Source: Bosea vestrisii (lineage in GTDB: Bacteria > Pseudomonadota > Alphaproteobacteria > Rhizobiales > Beijerinckiaceae). From it: a stretch of 64,000 nt of DNA. The notes below the pieces were generated by a model, which made no database searches, was not told the origin of the DNA, and worked only from the letters and a program-made list of their open reading frames with translations. Both the position numbers and the translations under genes were made by a program. Where the stretch lies: positions 2,604,001 to 2,668,000 of the forward strand of contig NZ_CP126307.1 in NCBI RefSeq assembly GCF_030144325.1, given 5' to 3'. Every line of letters starts with the position of its first letter. Within the stretch, counting starts at the first letter, position 1. This document shows, piece after piece, positions 26,205 through 34,351 of this stretch.

Positions 26205-27263
26205 ATGAAAAAGATCGACAGACGCGATGTCCTGAAAGGCCTGGCTGCTGGCGCCGGCGCCGCGGTTGCAATGCCGGCGCTCGGCGGGCGGGCGCAGGCG
26301 CAATCGGCCGGCAAGGTCGTGGTCGGCACTTGGGGCGGCGACTATGCCCGCCTGCTGACCAAGAACATCGAGGATCCGCTGCTCAAGCCCAAGGGCCTGG
26401 AAGTGGTGCAGGACCAGGCCGGCGACGCGCCGCGCCGGGCCAAGATGGTGGCCGAGCGCCGCCTGCCGCGCGGCACGGTCGACATCCAGGGCTTCTCGGC
26501 CGCCAACATGTTCGAGATGAACGAGGCCGGCGCGACGGAGCAGCTCGACTACGCCAAGATCCCGAACGCCAAGAACCTCCTGCCGACGATGAAGTACCCG
26601 TACGGCATCGGGCACATCTATTCCGGCAACGTCGTCATCTATAATCCCAAGCTGATCAGCCCGGCCCCGACGGGCTTCAAGGACTGGCTCGATCCGAAAT
26701 GGGGCAACAAGATCGGCTTCATCGACATCCAGTACCAGGCGATCATGATCGCCGCCTCGATGGCTGCCACCAATGGCGCCAGCATGAACGACATTGAGAA
26801 GGCCAAGGAGGTCCTGCTCGCGGTCAAGAAGGCCGGCGCGCGCGTCTACCCGACCAACGAGGCCTTCGCCCAGGCGATGAAGAACGAAGAGGTCGGCATC
26901 AGCGCGATCTGGAAGGCGCGCGTGGTGCAATGGCAGAACGCCGGCATCCCCTGCGAGGCGGTCTCGCCGGTCGAGGGCATCCCGGCCTATGTCTCCGGCT
27001 TTGTCATCGCCAAGAACGCGCCCAACAAGGAAAACGCCTACGCCTATATGAATGCCATGCTCGCCAAGGAGCCGCAGGAAGCTTTCGCCGTCGACATGGG
27101 CTATAACGGCACGGTCTCCGGCCTCGCTGTCGCCCCCGACCTGCAAAAGCGCATCGGCTTCACGCCCGAGGAGGAGAAGCGCATCAAGGATCTCGACTAC
27201 GCCTTCCTCGCCAAGAACGATTCGGCGATGAAGGAGTGGTGGGACAAGGTGTTCAAGGGGTGA
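26205..27263 (+). CDS. ABC transporter substrate-binding protein (PotD-like)
   Basis: A 352-residue periplasmic binding protein of the spermidine/putrescine-type family (SBP_bac_8 group). A Tat-like signal (DRRDVLKGLAAGAGAA, residues 5-20) ends at AQAQ. Family blocks include VVGTWGGDYARLL near the mature N-terminus and YGIGHIYSGNVVIYNP. The ATG at 26205 was chosen for the signal peptide. Its stop overlaps the GTG of the next permease by 4 bases. Ligand unknown: many homologues bind amino-acid derivatives or opine-like compounds rather than polyamines. Confidence 0.9.
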   Translation: MKKIDRRDVLKGLAAGAGAAVAMPALGGRAQAQSAGKVVVGTWGGDYARLLTKNIEDPLLKPKGLEVVQDQAGDAPRRAKMVAERRLPRGTVDIQGFSAANMFEMNEAGATEQLDYAKIPNAKNLLPTMKYPYGIGHIYSGNVVIYNPKLISPAPTGFKDWLDPKWGNKIGFIDIQYQAIMIAASMAATNGASMNDIEKAKEVLLAVKKAGARVYPTNEAFAQAMKNEEVGISAIWKARVVQWQNAGIPCEAVSPVEGIPAYVSGFVIAKNAPNKENAYAYMNAMLAKEPQEAFAVDMGYNGTVSGLAVAPDLQKRIGFTPEEEKRIKDLDYAFLAKNDSAMKEWWDKVFKG

Positions 27264-28129
27264 GCATCGCCCCCGAACCTGTCGCGGGTGCCCGCACCAG
27301 CCTTGCCGGGATGCTCGTCGTCCCGGCGACGATCTTCGTCGCGATCGGGCTGATCGGCCCGGTCGCGATCCTGTTCCGCTATTCGCTCAACCAGTTCATT
27401 CCCGGCCAGTTCATGGTCGACGGGCTGACGATCGAGAACTACGTCAAGTTCTTCACCGACGGCTTCTATCTCAACGTGCTCTGGCGCACGGTCCGCGTCG
27501 CCGTGATCTGCACGATCATCTGCCTGATCATGGGCTTCCCGCTCGCCTATGTGCTGGCGCGCACGCAGAGCCGCTTCAAGAATCTCCTGATCATGCTGGT
27601 GGTGCTGCCGCTCTTCGTCGGCAATGCCGTGCGCGCCGCCGGCTGGATGACCGCCTTCGGCAGCAAGGGCGCGCTCAACGCCTCCCTGATGGGCCTCGGC
27701 CTGATCGACCAGCCGCTCGAGATCATGTTCACCGAGACCGCCGTGATCATCGGCATCATCGCGGTCAACCTGCCCTTCATGGTGCTGACGCTGCAGAGCG
27801 TGATCGAGGGCATCAACCGCAATGTCGAGGAAGCCGCCTTCAGCCTTGGCGCCGGGCCGGCGGCAATGTTCCGCCGCGTGCTCTGGCCGCTCGCCATGCC
27901 CGGCATCCTCGCCGGCACGATTCTGACCTTCATCCTGGCGATGAACGCCTATGCCACCCCGGTCCTGCTCGGCGGTCCGAAATTTCAGACCATGGGTCCG
28001 CTGGTCTACGGCCAGTTCGCCCAGCAGAACAACTGGCCCTTCGGCGGCGCCATCTCCTTCATCCTGATGACGGCGACGCTGCTCCTCACCATCGCCGCCA
28101 ACCTGATCGTACAGCGGCGCTATCGCTAA
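27260..28129 (+). CDS. ABC transporter permease (PotB type)
   Basis: A 289-residue inner-membrane permease, starting with GTG at 27260 (GTGA overlap with the binding-protein stop). It has about six helices and the EAA loop NVEEAAFSLGAGPAAMFRRV. It pairs with the 24250-25065 permease to form the channel. Last gene of the five-gene amidohydrolase-importer operon. The frame is open to 27236, but this lies inside the binding-protein gene. Confidence 0.9.
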   Translation: MSIAPEPVAGARTSLAGMLVVPATIFVAIGLIGPVAILFRYSLNQFIPGQFMVDGLTIENYVKFFTDGFYLNVLWRTVRVAVICTIICLIMGFPLAYVLARTQSRFKNLLIMLVVLPLFVGNAVRAAGWMTAFGSKGALNASLMGLGLIDQPLEIMFTETAVIIGIIAVNLPFMVLTLQSVIEGINRNVEEAAFSLGAGPAAMFRRVLWPLAMPGILAGTILTFILAMNAYATPVLLGGPKFQTMGPLVYGQFAQQNNWPFGGAISFILMTATLLLTIAANLIVQRRYR

Positions 28130-28208
28130 CCCAGTCACAAATCGGCTGTGGCGCTTCGCCGCCGCGGCCGTGCTAGTCAAGCGCCACCGCGAGGATTAAA
28201 GCACGGCG

Positions 28209-28397
28209 ATGAACGTCTCCTCCGCTATCGTCCCGATCGCTGTCTGCGCCGTCGCCGTCGTGCTGCTGCTCGGGCTGGTCAACATGCTGCGCGGCGGCAG
28301 CTCTAACACCTCGCAGAAGCTGATGCGGCTGCGCGTGGTGCTGCAGTTCATCGCGATTTTGGTGATCCTCGGCGTACTCTGGTGGCGCGCCGGCTGA
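28209..28397 (+). CDS. Twin transmembrane protein (HIG1 domain type)
   Basis: A 62-residue protein with two membrane helices (residues about 5-27 and 44-60) joined by a short loop containing MLRGGSSNTSQKLMRLRV. This layout and loop match the small twin-transmembrane/HIG_1_N proteins of alphaproteobacteria, related to the mitochondrial hypoxia-induced respiratory supercomplex factors. It would sit in the inner membrane and may associate with cytochrome oxidase, by analogy only. It stands alone, 79 bases after the importer operon. Confidence 0.8.
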   Translation: MNVSSAIVPIAVCAVAVVLLLGLVNMLRGGSSNTSQKLMRLRVVLQFIAILVILGVLWWRAG

Positions 28398-28498
28398 CCG
28401 TTTTGCGGTGCACAAGGACGGCGTCGTCACATTGCAGCCACCACTCTCTGCGCTTTTCTAATCTTTAAAAGCTCCGCCGAAAGCCCAAATCACCCGCC

Positions 28499-29104
28499 AT
28501 GGTTCGCGTCGCGTCGCTGTTCGTTGCCCTTTCGGTCCTGTCCGCGCCAGCGCTGGCGCAGGCCGACCGCGGCGGTAGCCGCGCGCTTGGGTACGCCCCG
28601 GCGACGGAGGCTCCCGCCCCGGCCTGGGAGGCACGTTTCGGCCTCGGCGCAGCCAACCCCGGCGGACGCGAGAGCGGCCTGCTCAACTTTGGCGGCGAGA
28701 TTCTGACACCGCGCGTCGCCACGCTGAACGACCGCTTCACCAACGCCTTCGTGCCGCGCTTCCATCTCGGCTCCAGCCTCAATGCCAACGGCACGCAATA
28801 CGCCTATGCCGGCGCAACCTGGACTTTCGATCTCTCGCAATCGCTCTTCGTCGAGGCGAGCCTCGGCGCCGCCGTCAACAACGGCAAGACCGGCTTCGTC
28901 ATCCCTGAGAACCGCCTGAATGTCGGCTGCAACACCGGCGCGCGCAGCGCCGCCGCCCTCGGCTTCCGCCTCAGCGACCGCTGGAGCCTGATCGCGACGC
29001 TGGAGCATTTCAGCACGACGGGCTGCTCCGACAATCCGGTCGCCAACGCCGGCAGCCCGCGCGGCCCCTCGAATTTCGGCGCCCGCCTCGGCTATACCTT
29101 CTAA
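28499..29104 (+). CDS. Acyloxyacyl hydrolase / lipid A deacylase-like outer membrane protein
   Basis: A 201-residue exported protein: signal peptide of about 20 residues ending ALAQ, then an 8-strand-type beta-barrel pattern ending in an aromatic residue (GARLGYTF), as usual for outer-membrane proteins. The segment EHFSTTG near residue 165 provides the His-x-Ser pair found in PagL (lipid A 3-O-deacylase), which removes an acyl chain from lipid A. The third catalytic acidic residue cannot be placed with certainty. Homologues in alphaproteobacteria are annotated as acyloxyacyl hydrolases; activity is inferred. Confidence 0.75.
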   Translation: MVRVASLFVALSVLSAPALAQADRGGSRALGYAPATEAPAPAWEARFGLGAANPGGRESGLLNFGGEILTPRVATLNDRFTNAFVPRFHLGSSLNANGTQYAYAGATWTFDLSQSLFVEASLGAAVNNGKTGFVIPENRLNVGCNTGARSAAALGFRLSDRWSLIATLEHFSTTGCSDNPVANAGSPRGPSNFGARLGYTF

Positions 29105-29203
29105 AAGCCATTCCAGCAGAAGTGCGTAGCGGTTCTGCGTCCGGAATTGCGTAAAAAGAGATTACCGGCCACTTCGAGCCGGCCCCCACAAGGAGGCGGC
29201 GCC

Positions 29204-29837
29204 ATGAAGCTGCACGGCTATTTCCGCAGTTCGGCCGCCTGGCGCGTGCGCATCGCGCTCAATCTCAAAGGCCTCAAAGTCGAGCACGTCTCGCACCATC
29301 TGCGCCATGGCGAGCAGCGCGACCCCGCCTATCTCAAGCTCAACCCGCAGGGGCTGGTCCCGACGCTGGAGCTCGATGACGGCACGGTGCTGACCCAGTC
29401 GCTCGCCATCATCGAATGGCTCGAGGAAACCCGTCCTGAGCCGTCGCTGCTGCCGAAAGACCCCACCGCGCGGGCCAAGGTACGGGCCTTTGCCCAGGCG
29501 ATCGCCTGCGACACCCATCCGGTCCAGAACCTCAAGGTGCTGAACCGGCTGCGCGAACTCGGCCACGACGGTGAAACGGCGCTGGCCTGGGCGGCCGCCA
29601 CCAATGTCGACGGGCTGTCGGCCTGCGAGCAGCTCGCAGCCAACAATCCCGGCCCCTTCTGCTTCGGCGCCGCACCCAGTCTCGCCGATATCTGCTTAGT
29701 GCCGCAGCTCGGCAACGCCAGGCGCTTCAAGGTTGATGTCACCCAGTTCCCGCGCCTGCTGCAGGGCAGAGGCGGCAGCGCTTGAACTCGCCGCCTTCCA
29801 CGATGCGGCACCGGACCGTCAGGCCGACGCCGAATAG
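29204..29837 (+). pseudogene. maiA: Maleylacetoacetate isomerase, frameshifted near the 3' end
   Basis: A zeta-class glutathione transferase that isomerises maleylacetoacetate to fumarylacetoacetate in tyrosine degradation. It starts at the ATG at 29204 after a strong AAGGAGG site. The N-terminal SSAAWRVRIAL motif (residues 6-16) is the glutathione/active-site loop, and NPQGLVPTLE follows. As written the frame stops at 29785 after a non-family tail (QGRGGSA). Dropping one G from the run at 29764-29766 restores a normal C-terminus (LQAEAAALELAAF...) ending at TAG 29835-29837, about 210 residues in all, the family length. The indel lies near codon 187, after the catalytic parts. A sequencing error is more likely than a true pseudogene. 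Confidence 0.85.
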
Positions 29838-29843
29838 CGCCGC

Positions 29844-30089
29844 TCACCAGCGTCGATACGGCCACGGTCCCCAATACGGGCCATAGAAGCCGGAAGTCTC
29901 CAGTCGCCCCCGCCGCGAGGCCGAACGGTCGAGATCGACCTCCATCAGGCAGTTGGCGAAGCCCTCCGCTCCCTTGCGGAAGCCATAGGACCGGCAGCGT
30001 TCCTCATCGAAGGCGCGCTGCTCGGCTGCGGTGACGCAGCCGCCGAGCGCAGCTGCGAGCCCCAATGCGATCAGCCATCTTGCACGCAT
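29844..30089 (-). CDS. Small lipoprotein, unknown function
   Basis: An 81-residue protein with a lipoprotein signal (LGLAAALGGC, lipidated Cys at residue 18). The mature part has two cysteines (CRSYGF, NCLMEVDL) and a Tyr/Trp/Pro-rich C-terminus. Similar short 'CxSYGF...C' lipoproteins are common in Hyphomicrobiales, usually as hypothetical envelope proteins. It converges on maiA with only 6 bases between stops once the maiA frameshift is corrected. Confidence 0.75.
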   Translation of the reverse strand: MRARWLIALGLAAALGGCVTAAEQRAFDEERCRSYGFRKGAEGFANCLMEVDLDRSASRRGRLETSGFYGPYWGPWPYRRW

Positions 30090-30208
30090 CGTCAGATCCT
30101 CCAGGCCGTGCAGACATTCGAAGGATCATGCCATGAAAGCGGCGTTTTGACGTCACCTTCAAATCTGCCTGCGGATCACCCAACGGTTTCGAGACGTTTT
30201 CCCGCAGT

Positions 30209-31078
30209 TCAAAGCGAAGTCGCCAGTCGCCCGACCTCGGCCAGCACGGCTTCGCGTTCCGGAAAAGTCCCTCGCGACTCGGCGTAGTAGGCGGTGATGA
30301 TCCGCGGCGCCCGGCCCGGCGGCCAGATCACGCCGATATCGTTGGTGGCGTTGTTGCTACCCGTGCCGGTCCTGTCACCGACGCGCCAGCCCTTCGGCAC
30401 GCCCGCGCGCAGGCGCTTGTCGCCGGTCTTGTTGGCAACCAGCCAGGCGGTGAGCTGATGACGCGAGGCCGGTGAGAGTGCCGCGCCCAGCACCGTCTGG
30501 CGCAGGATTTGGGCCATCGCGACCGGCGTGGTGGTGTCGCGTGGATCGCCGGGTGTCGCCTCGTTCAGCTCCAGCTCGCGTCGATCCAGCCGCGAGCTGT
30601 CATCGCCCAGCGAGCGCATATAAGAGGTCAGGCCTTTTGGCCCGCCGAACGAATCGAGCAGCAGATTGCCGGCAGCGTTGTCGCTGAGCGTGACGGCCGC
30701 GTCGCAAAGCTCGGCGACCGTGAGGCCTTTCTCGACATGTTTCTCGGTGACCGGCGAATAGGTGACGAGATCGGCCTTGGTATAGCTGACGCGCCGATCG
30801 AGTTCTTCCTCGCCTCGGTCGACCCGCGCCAGCACGAAGGCCGCGGCGACGAATTTGAAAGTGCTGCACATGGCGAAACGCTCCTCGCCGCGATGCGCGA
30901 TGACGCGGCCATTGCCACTGTCGAGGATCGCGACGCCGAGGCGCCCCCCATGCTTGCGGTCGAGCGCGAACAGCGCCTCGCGCACCTCATCCTCGCGCCC
31001 TTGCGCCAGCGCGGGCAGGCCGCCCAGCATCGGCGCGCTCATCAGGGAGGCGACCAGCAAATCTCGGCGTCGGATCAT
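30209..31078 (-). CDS. bla: Class A beta-lactamase
   Basis: A 289-residue periplasmic serine beta-lactamase. Active-site elements: Ser72-Thr-Phe-Lys75 (S70xxK box), Ser132-Asp-Asn134 (SDN loop), Glu168-x-x-Leu-Asn172 (omega loop) and Arg236-Thr-Gly in the place of the usual Lys-Thr-Gly. Arg at that position occurs in some carbenicillinases. A Cys precedes the active Ser, but no partner Cys follows the RTG box, so the carbapenemase-type disulfide is absent. The signal is Tat-like (IRRRDLLVAS). ATG at 31078 was chosen because GGAG sits six bases before it; the alternative ATG at 31090 is weaker. It is divergent from an AmpR-like regulator 190 bases away, which probably induces it. Confidence 0.95.
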   Translation of the reverse strand: MIRRRDLLVASLMSAPMLGGLPALAQGREDEVREALFALDRKHGGRLGVAILDSGNGRVIAHRGEERFAMCSTFKFVAAAFVLARVDRGEEELDRRVSYTKADLVTYSPVTEKHVEKGLTVAELCDAAVTLSDNAAGNLLLDSFGGPKGLTSYMRSLGDDSSRLDRRELELNEATPGDPRDTTTPVAMAQILRQTVLGAALSPASRHQLTAWLVANKTGDKRLRAGVPKGWRVGDRTGTGSNNATNDIGVIWPPGRAPRIITAYYAESRGTFPEREAVLAEVGRLATSL

Positions 31079-31245
31079 CGTTTTCTCCATGCGGAAGCCG
31101 TCGCACGAGCGGCATGCTCGCGCGGGAGGGGAAGCGGTCCTGGCGAAGTCATCGCGCGGGACGGAAGGCATACCGGGCGCGTTGTCTGGCACCGTTCTCG
31201 CCGCGAGCTTGCCTAATCGCAAACGATGATATCTCTACAGAGCCA

Positions 31246-31258
31246 TTAGATTATCTAA
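31246..31258. promoter_or_regulatory. LysR-type operator (T-N11-A palindrome) between bla and its regulator
   Basis: TTAGAT-T-ATCTAA is a perfect 6-bp inverted repeat with one central base, and fits the T-N11-A rule for LysR-family binding sites. It ends 10 bases before the regulator start codon. A second short inverted repeat (CTCT-AC-AGAG) lies at 31233-31242. It is AT-rich against the local background. Binding by the adjacent regulator is inferred. Confidence 0.65.
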
Positions 31259-31268
31259 GGCTCTCGCC

Positions 31269-32159
31269 ATGCTCCGCCCGCACCTGCCACTGAACGCGTT
31301 GCGTGCCTTCGAAGCCTCGGCCCGCCATCTCAGCTTCACCAAGGCAGCGATCGAGCTCTGCGTCACCCAGGCCGCGATCAGCCATCAGGTAAAGGGCCTC
31401 GAGGAGCGTCTCGGCATCGAGCTGTTCCGCCGCCTGCCGCGCGGGCTCGCGCTGACGGACGAGGGTCGCAGCCTTTTGCCCACCCTGCGCGACAGCTTCG
31501 ACCGCATCGCCGGCCTGCTCGAACGCTTCGAGACCGGGCGCCCGGTCGAGGTTCTGAACGTCGGCGCAGTCGGCACTTTCGCGCTCGGCTGGCTGCTGCC
31601 GCGCCTTGCCGGCTTCCGTCAGGCTCATCCGCAGATCGATCTGCGCCTCACCACCAACAACAACCGCGTCGATCTCGCTGCCGAAGGTCTCGATTACGCG
31701 CTCCGCTTCGGCGGCGGCGCCTGGCACGGCACGGCGGCGCTGCGCCTGTTCGACGCGCCGATGACGCCCGTCTGTTCTCCCGCCTTGGCTGCCGCCCTGC
31801 GCCAGCCCGTCGATTGTACGGAGCAGGTCCTGCTGCGCTCCTATCGCGCCGACGAATGGAAGCTGTGGAGCGAGGCGGCGGGGATCGAGCCGTTGCAGGC
31901 ACGAGGCCCCGTCTTCGACACTTCGATCGCGCTCGCCGAGGTCGCCGCCGCCGGCGAAGGCATAGCCCTCGTGCCGGCACTGCTGTTCTCGCGCTACTTC
32001 GATGACGGCAGGCTGGTCCGCCCCTTTCCGATCGAGGTCGCGCTCGGCAGCTACTGGCTGACCTGGCTGCAGTCGCGCTCGCTGACCCCGGCCATGCTCG
32101 CCTTCCGCGACTGGCTGCAGGAGGAAAGCCGCCTGCAGATCGCGTCGCGAACGAGCTGA
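31269..32159 (+). CDS. ampR: LysR family regulator, AmpR-like
   Basis: A 296-residue LysR-type regulator. The N-terminal helix-turn-helix (residues about 8-65: LPLNALRAFEASARHLSFTKAA split over two blocks, then SHQVKGLEERLG) is of the AmpR/GcvA subgroup. The effector domain (about 95-290) has FALGWLLPRL and NNNRVDLAAEG. AmpR proteins switch on beta-lactamase genes when muropeptides from cell-wall damage accumulate. The divergent class A beta-lactamase and the palindromic operator in between support that role. A GcvA-like role remains possible on sequence alone. Confidence 0.85.
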   Translation: MLRPHLPLNALRAFEASARHLSFTKAAIELCVTQAAISHQVKGLEERLGIELFRRLPRGLALTDEGRSLLPTLRDSFDRIAGLLERFETGRPVEVLNVGAVGTFALGWLLPRLAGFRQAHPQIDLRLTTNNNRVDLAAEGLDYALRFGGGAWHGTAALRLFDAPMTPVCSPALAAALRQPVDCTEQVLLRSYRADEWKLWSEAAGIEPLQARGPVFDTSIALAEVAAAGEGIALVPALLFSRYFDDGRLVRPFPIEVALGSYWLTWLQSRSLTPAMLAFRDWLQEESRLQIASRTS

Positions 32160-32172
32160 GCCCCAAAGCAAA

Positions 32173-32195
32173 ACGGCCGCCCGGTGGGCGGCCGT
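32173..32195 (-). terminator. Rho-independent terminator after tRNA-Val
   Basis: A perfect 10-bp G/C stem (ACGGCCGCCC / GGGCGGCCGT) with a 3-base loop. On the minus strand it is followed by TTTGCTTT, so it ends the tRNA transcript. It may also block read-through from the converging regulator gene. Confidence 0.8.
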
Positions 32196-32220
32196 CCGTC
32201 CTTGAAATCCAAGGAGAAAA

Positions 32221-32295
<75 letters not shown>

Positions 32296-32431
32296 GTTTT
32301 GCCCGAAGGCATCCGGAACGACACCGGCCAGAAGGCGGCGTCGCTGCGAGGTGGAGGGGCTATAGCGGACGTGTGCGCGCCTTGCAAGGCGCTTCGTCGG
32401 CTTCTTTGCAGGAAGCCGACACACCCAGCCG

Positions 32432-32791
32432 TCACGCCGCCAGCAGCTTCTCGACCTCGTTGACCAGCTCGCGCAGATGGAAGGGCTTCGACAGCACCTT
32501 GGCGTCCTTCGGCGTCTGCGAATCCGGATTGAGCGCGACTGCCGCAAAACCGGTGATGAACATCACCTTGATGTCGGGATCGAGCTCGGTGGCGCGGCGC
32601 GCCAGCTCGATGCCGTCCATCTCCGGCATGACGATGTCGGTCAGGAGCAGCTCGAACGGCTCCTCGCGCAGCCGGTTATAGGCCGATAGCCCATTGTCGA
32701 ACGAGGCGACGTCATAGCCCGCATTCTGCAGCGCCTTCACCAGGAAGCGGCGCATATCGTTATCGTCTTCGGCCAGGAGAATCTTCGTCAT
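32432..32791 (-). CDS. cpdR: Response regulator CpdR
   Basis: A 119-residue single receiver domain with the acidic pair near the N-terminus (LLAEDDND), phospho-acceptor Asp52 (LLTDIVMPEMDG), the Thr in FITGFAA and the conserved Lys in VLSKPFH. The sequence is nearly that of CpdR, the alphaproteobacterial adaptor that, when unphosphorylated, primes the ClpXP protease for degrading cell-cycle regulators such as PdeA and CtrA. It is phosphorylated by the CckA-ChpT relay. The ATG at 32791 gives the standard length. It stands alone, divergent from the N-formylglutamate amidohydrolase gene. Confidence 0.95.
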   Translation of the reverse strand: MTKILLAEDDNDMRRFLVKALQNAGYDVASFDNGLSAYNRLREEPFELLLTDIVMPEMDGIELARRATELDPDIKVMFITGFAAVALNPDSQTPKDAKVLSKPFHLRELVNEVEKLLAA

Positions 32792-33077
32792 GGCGCCTTG
32801 CTTCATCCGTGATGTTGCGCCGAGCCCACCCCGCCCCGTCTGGCTGGAAGTCGATTCGCTCGCTTCGTCGTCCCTCGTACCCGGGTGGCTGTCCCTGCCA
32901 TTCCAGGCTTCACCGGTCCAGCCCAGTGCATGCGAACTCACCGCTCGCACACATCAAGTTGGATCAGCCAGTTCTATTTGGCGACATTACGGTAAACAAC
33001 CAGTGAAGGCCGTCTGCAGGAATGACGATAGGGCATCCCCTTCAATCGGCTTCGGCTTTGTGCTTGAGTTCGGGAAC

Positions 33078-33998
33078 ATGACCCAGCCAGCCGGATTCTC
33101 TTTTCCCCGCCCGGACGACGTGATCGCCGAGATCGAACGGCCGTTCACGCTCTACCAGCCGGCGCTGCAGGTCGTTCCCGTCATCGTCGACGTGCCCCAT
33201 GCCGGGCGGCGTTATCCGCGGGCCTTCGTCGAGGGCGCGCGCCTGCCGCTCAGGGCCCTGCGCCGCTCCGAGGACGCTTATGTCGATCTGCTCTTCTCAG
33301 GAGCCGTCGCGCTCGGCGCTCCTCTGCTGGTCGCCGAGTTCCCGCGCGCTTTTCTCGACGCCAATCGCGAGCCCTACGAACTCGATCCGCGCATGTTCGA
33401 GGGCCGGCTGCCCGGCTTCGCCAATACCCGTTCGCTGCGCGTCGCCGGCGGCCTCGGCACGATCCCGCGCATCGTCGGCGAGGCCTATGAGATTTATCCG
33501 GGCCGCATCCCGGTCGAGAGTGCGCTGGCGCGGATCGAAGAGCTCTATCGGCCCTATCACGCCGGATTGCGCCATCTGGTGAATCGGACGCAAGGCAGCT
33601 TCGGCAGCTGCATCCTGGTCGACGCCCATTCCATGCCCTCGACCGGGCTCGATCGCGAGGGCATCGCCAAGGCCGACATCATCCTGGGCGATCGTTTCGG
33701 CACCAGCGCTTCCAGCTTCGTCGTCGACGCGGCGGAGGAAGCCTTCGCTCGCGCCGGCCTCAAGGTGACGCGCAACCGCCCCTATGCCGGAGGCTTCATC
33801 ACCGAGCATTACGGCGCGCCCGGCTCCGGCGTGCATGCGCTACAGATCGAGGTCAGCCGCGCGCTCTACATGAACGAGGCGACGCTCGAGCCGAGCAGCG
33901 GCTTCTCCGCCCTGCAGCAGGTGATCAGCACCGCCATGGCCGAATGTTTCGCGCGCTGGAGTGGTTGGAGCGACGATTGGCGCCAGGCGGCGGAGTGA
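33078..33998 (+). CDS. N-formylglutamate amidohydrolase
   Basis: A 306-residue enzyme of the N-formylglutamate amidohydrolase family (PF05013), which releases glutamate and formate, the last step of one histidine-degradation route (HutG). Family motifs are VDVPHAGRRYP near residue 40, VDAHSMPS near 178, ILGDRFGTS near 195 and a late QIEVSRALYMNE. ATG at 33078 was chosen because the upstream open frame is rich in non-family sequence. No other hut genes are adjacent, so it may serve another N-formyl or similar substrate. Confidence 0.88.
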   Translation: MTQPAGFSFPRPDDVIAEIERPFTLYQPALQVVPVIVDVPHAGRRYPRAFVEGARLPLRALRRSEDAYVDLLFSGAVALGAPLLVAEFPRAFLDANREPYELDPRMFEGRLPGFANTRSLRVAGGLGTIPRIVGEAYEIYPGRIPVESALARIEELYRPYHAGLRHLVNRTQGSFGSCILVDAHSMPSTGLDREGIAKADIILGDRFGTSASSFVVDAAEEAFARAGLKVTRNRPYAGGFITEHYGAPGSGVHALQIEVSRALYMNEATLEPSSGFSALQQVISTAMAECFARWSGWSDDWRQAAE

Positions 33999-34351
33999 AC
34001 CTCCGGCCAGCCGCCAACGTTTTGCAATCCCAAAGAAAGAGGGCCGCGCACTTGCGTGGCGGCCCAAAGTCTAGGGAGGAAACGCCCAAGGAGGGCAACG
34101 AAGGTTTGAAGCGATCTCCCCTTCGCACTGCACAATAACTCTTTGCATCGCAACAAAGCAAGCGCTGGCAGTGGCAATGGCATGCGTCGCGCGCATATTG
34201 CTGCAGCATTTTTGCTCGACACCGAACGATCTTGCGGAACAGCATCGGGCTGAACCGTCCACACTCCATCGGCATTGAGCCAGCAGCGCTTGTCATCCCG
34301 CTCGTCCCGCAGCATGAAGACGACGGCCGACGGAGCCGAAGGAAACCCTTG
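33999..34351. other. Intergenic region between the amidohydrolase and hisN
   Basis: These 353 bases contain no supported gene. Around 34037-34061 is a hairpin, GGGCCGC / GCGGCCC with an inner CAC-GTG pair, probably the end of the upstream transcript. An AT-richer stretch around 34128-34160 may hold the hisN promoter. A small RNA cannot be excluded: hairpin, AGGAGG-like and promoter-like segments lie close together. Confidence 0.5.

Noticed and set aside
32980..33000. TTACGGTAA palindrome as a CtrA site before cpdR
   Set aside because: Too short and not matching the TTAA-N7-TTAA pattern; chance cannot be excluded.
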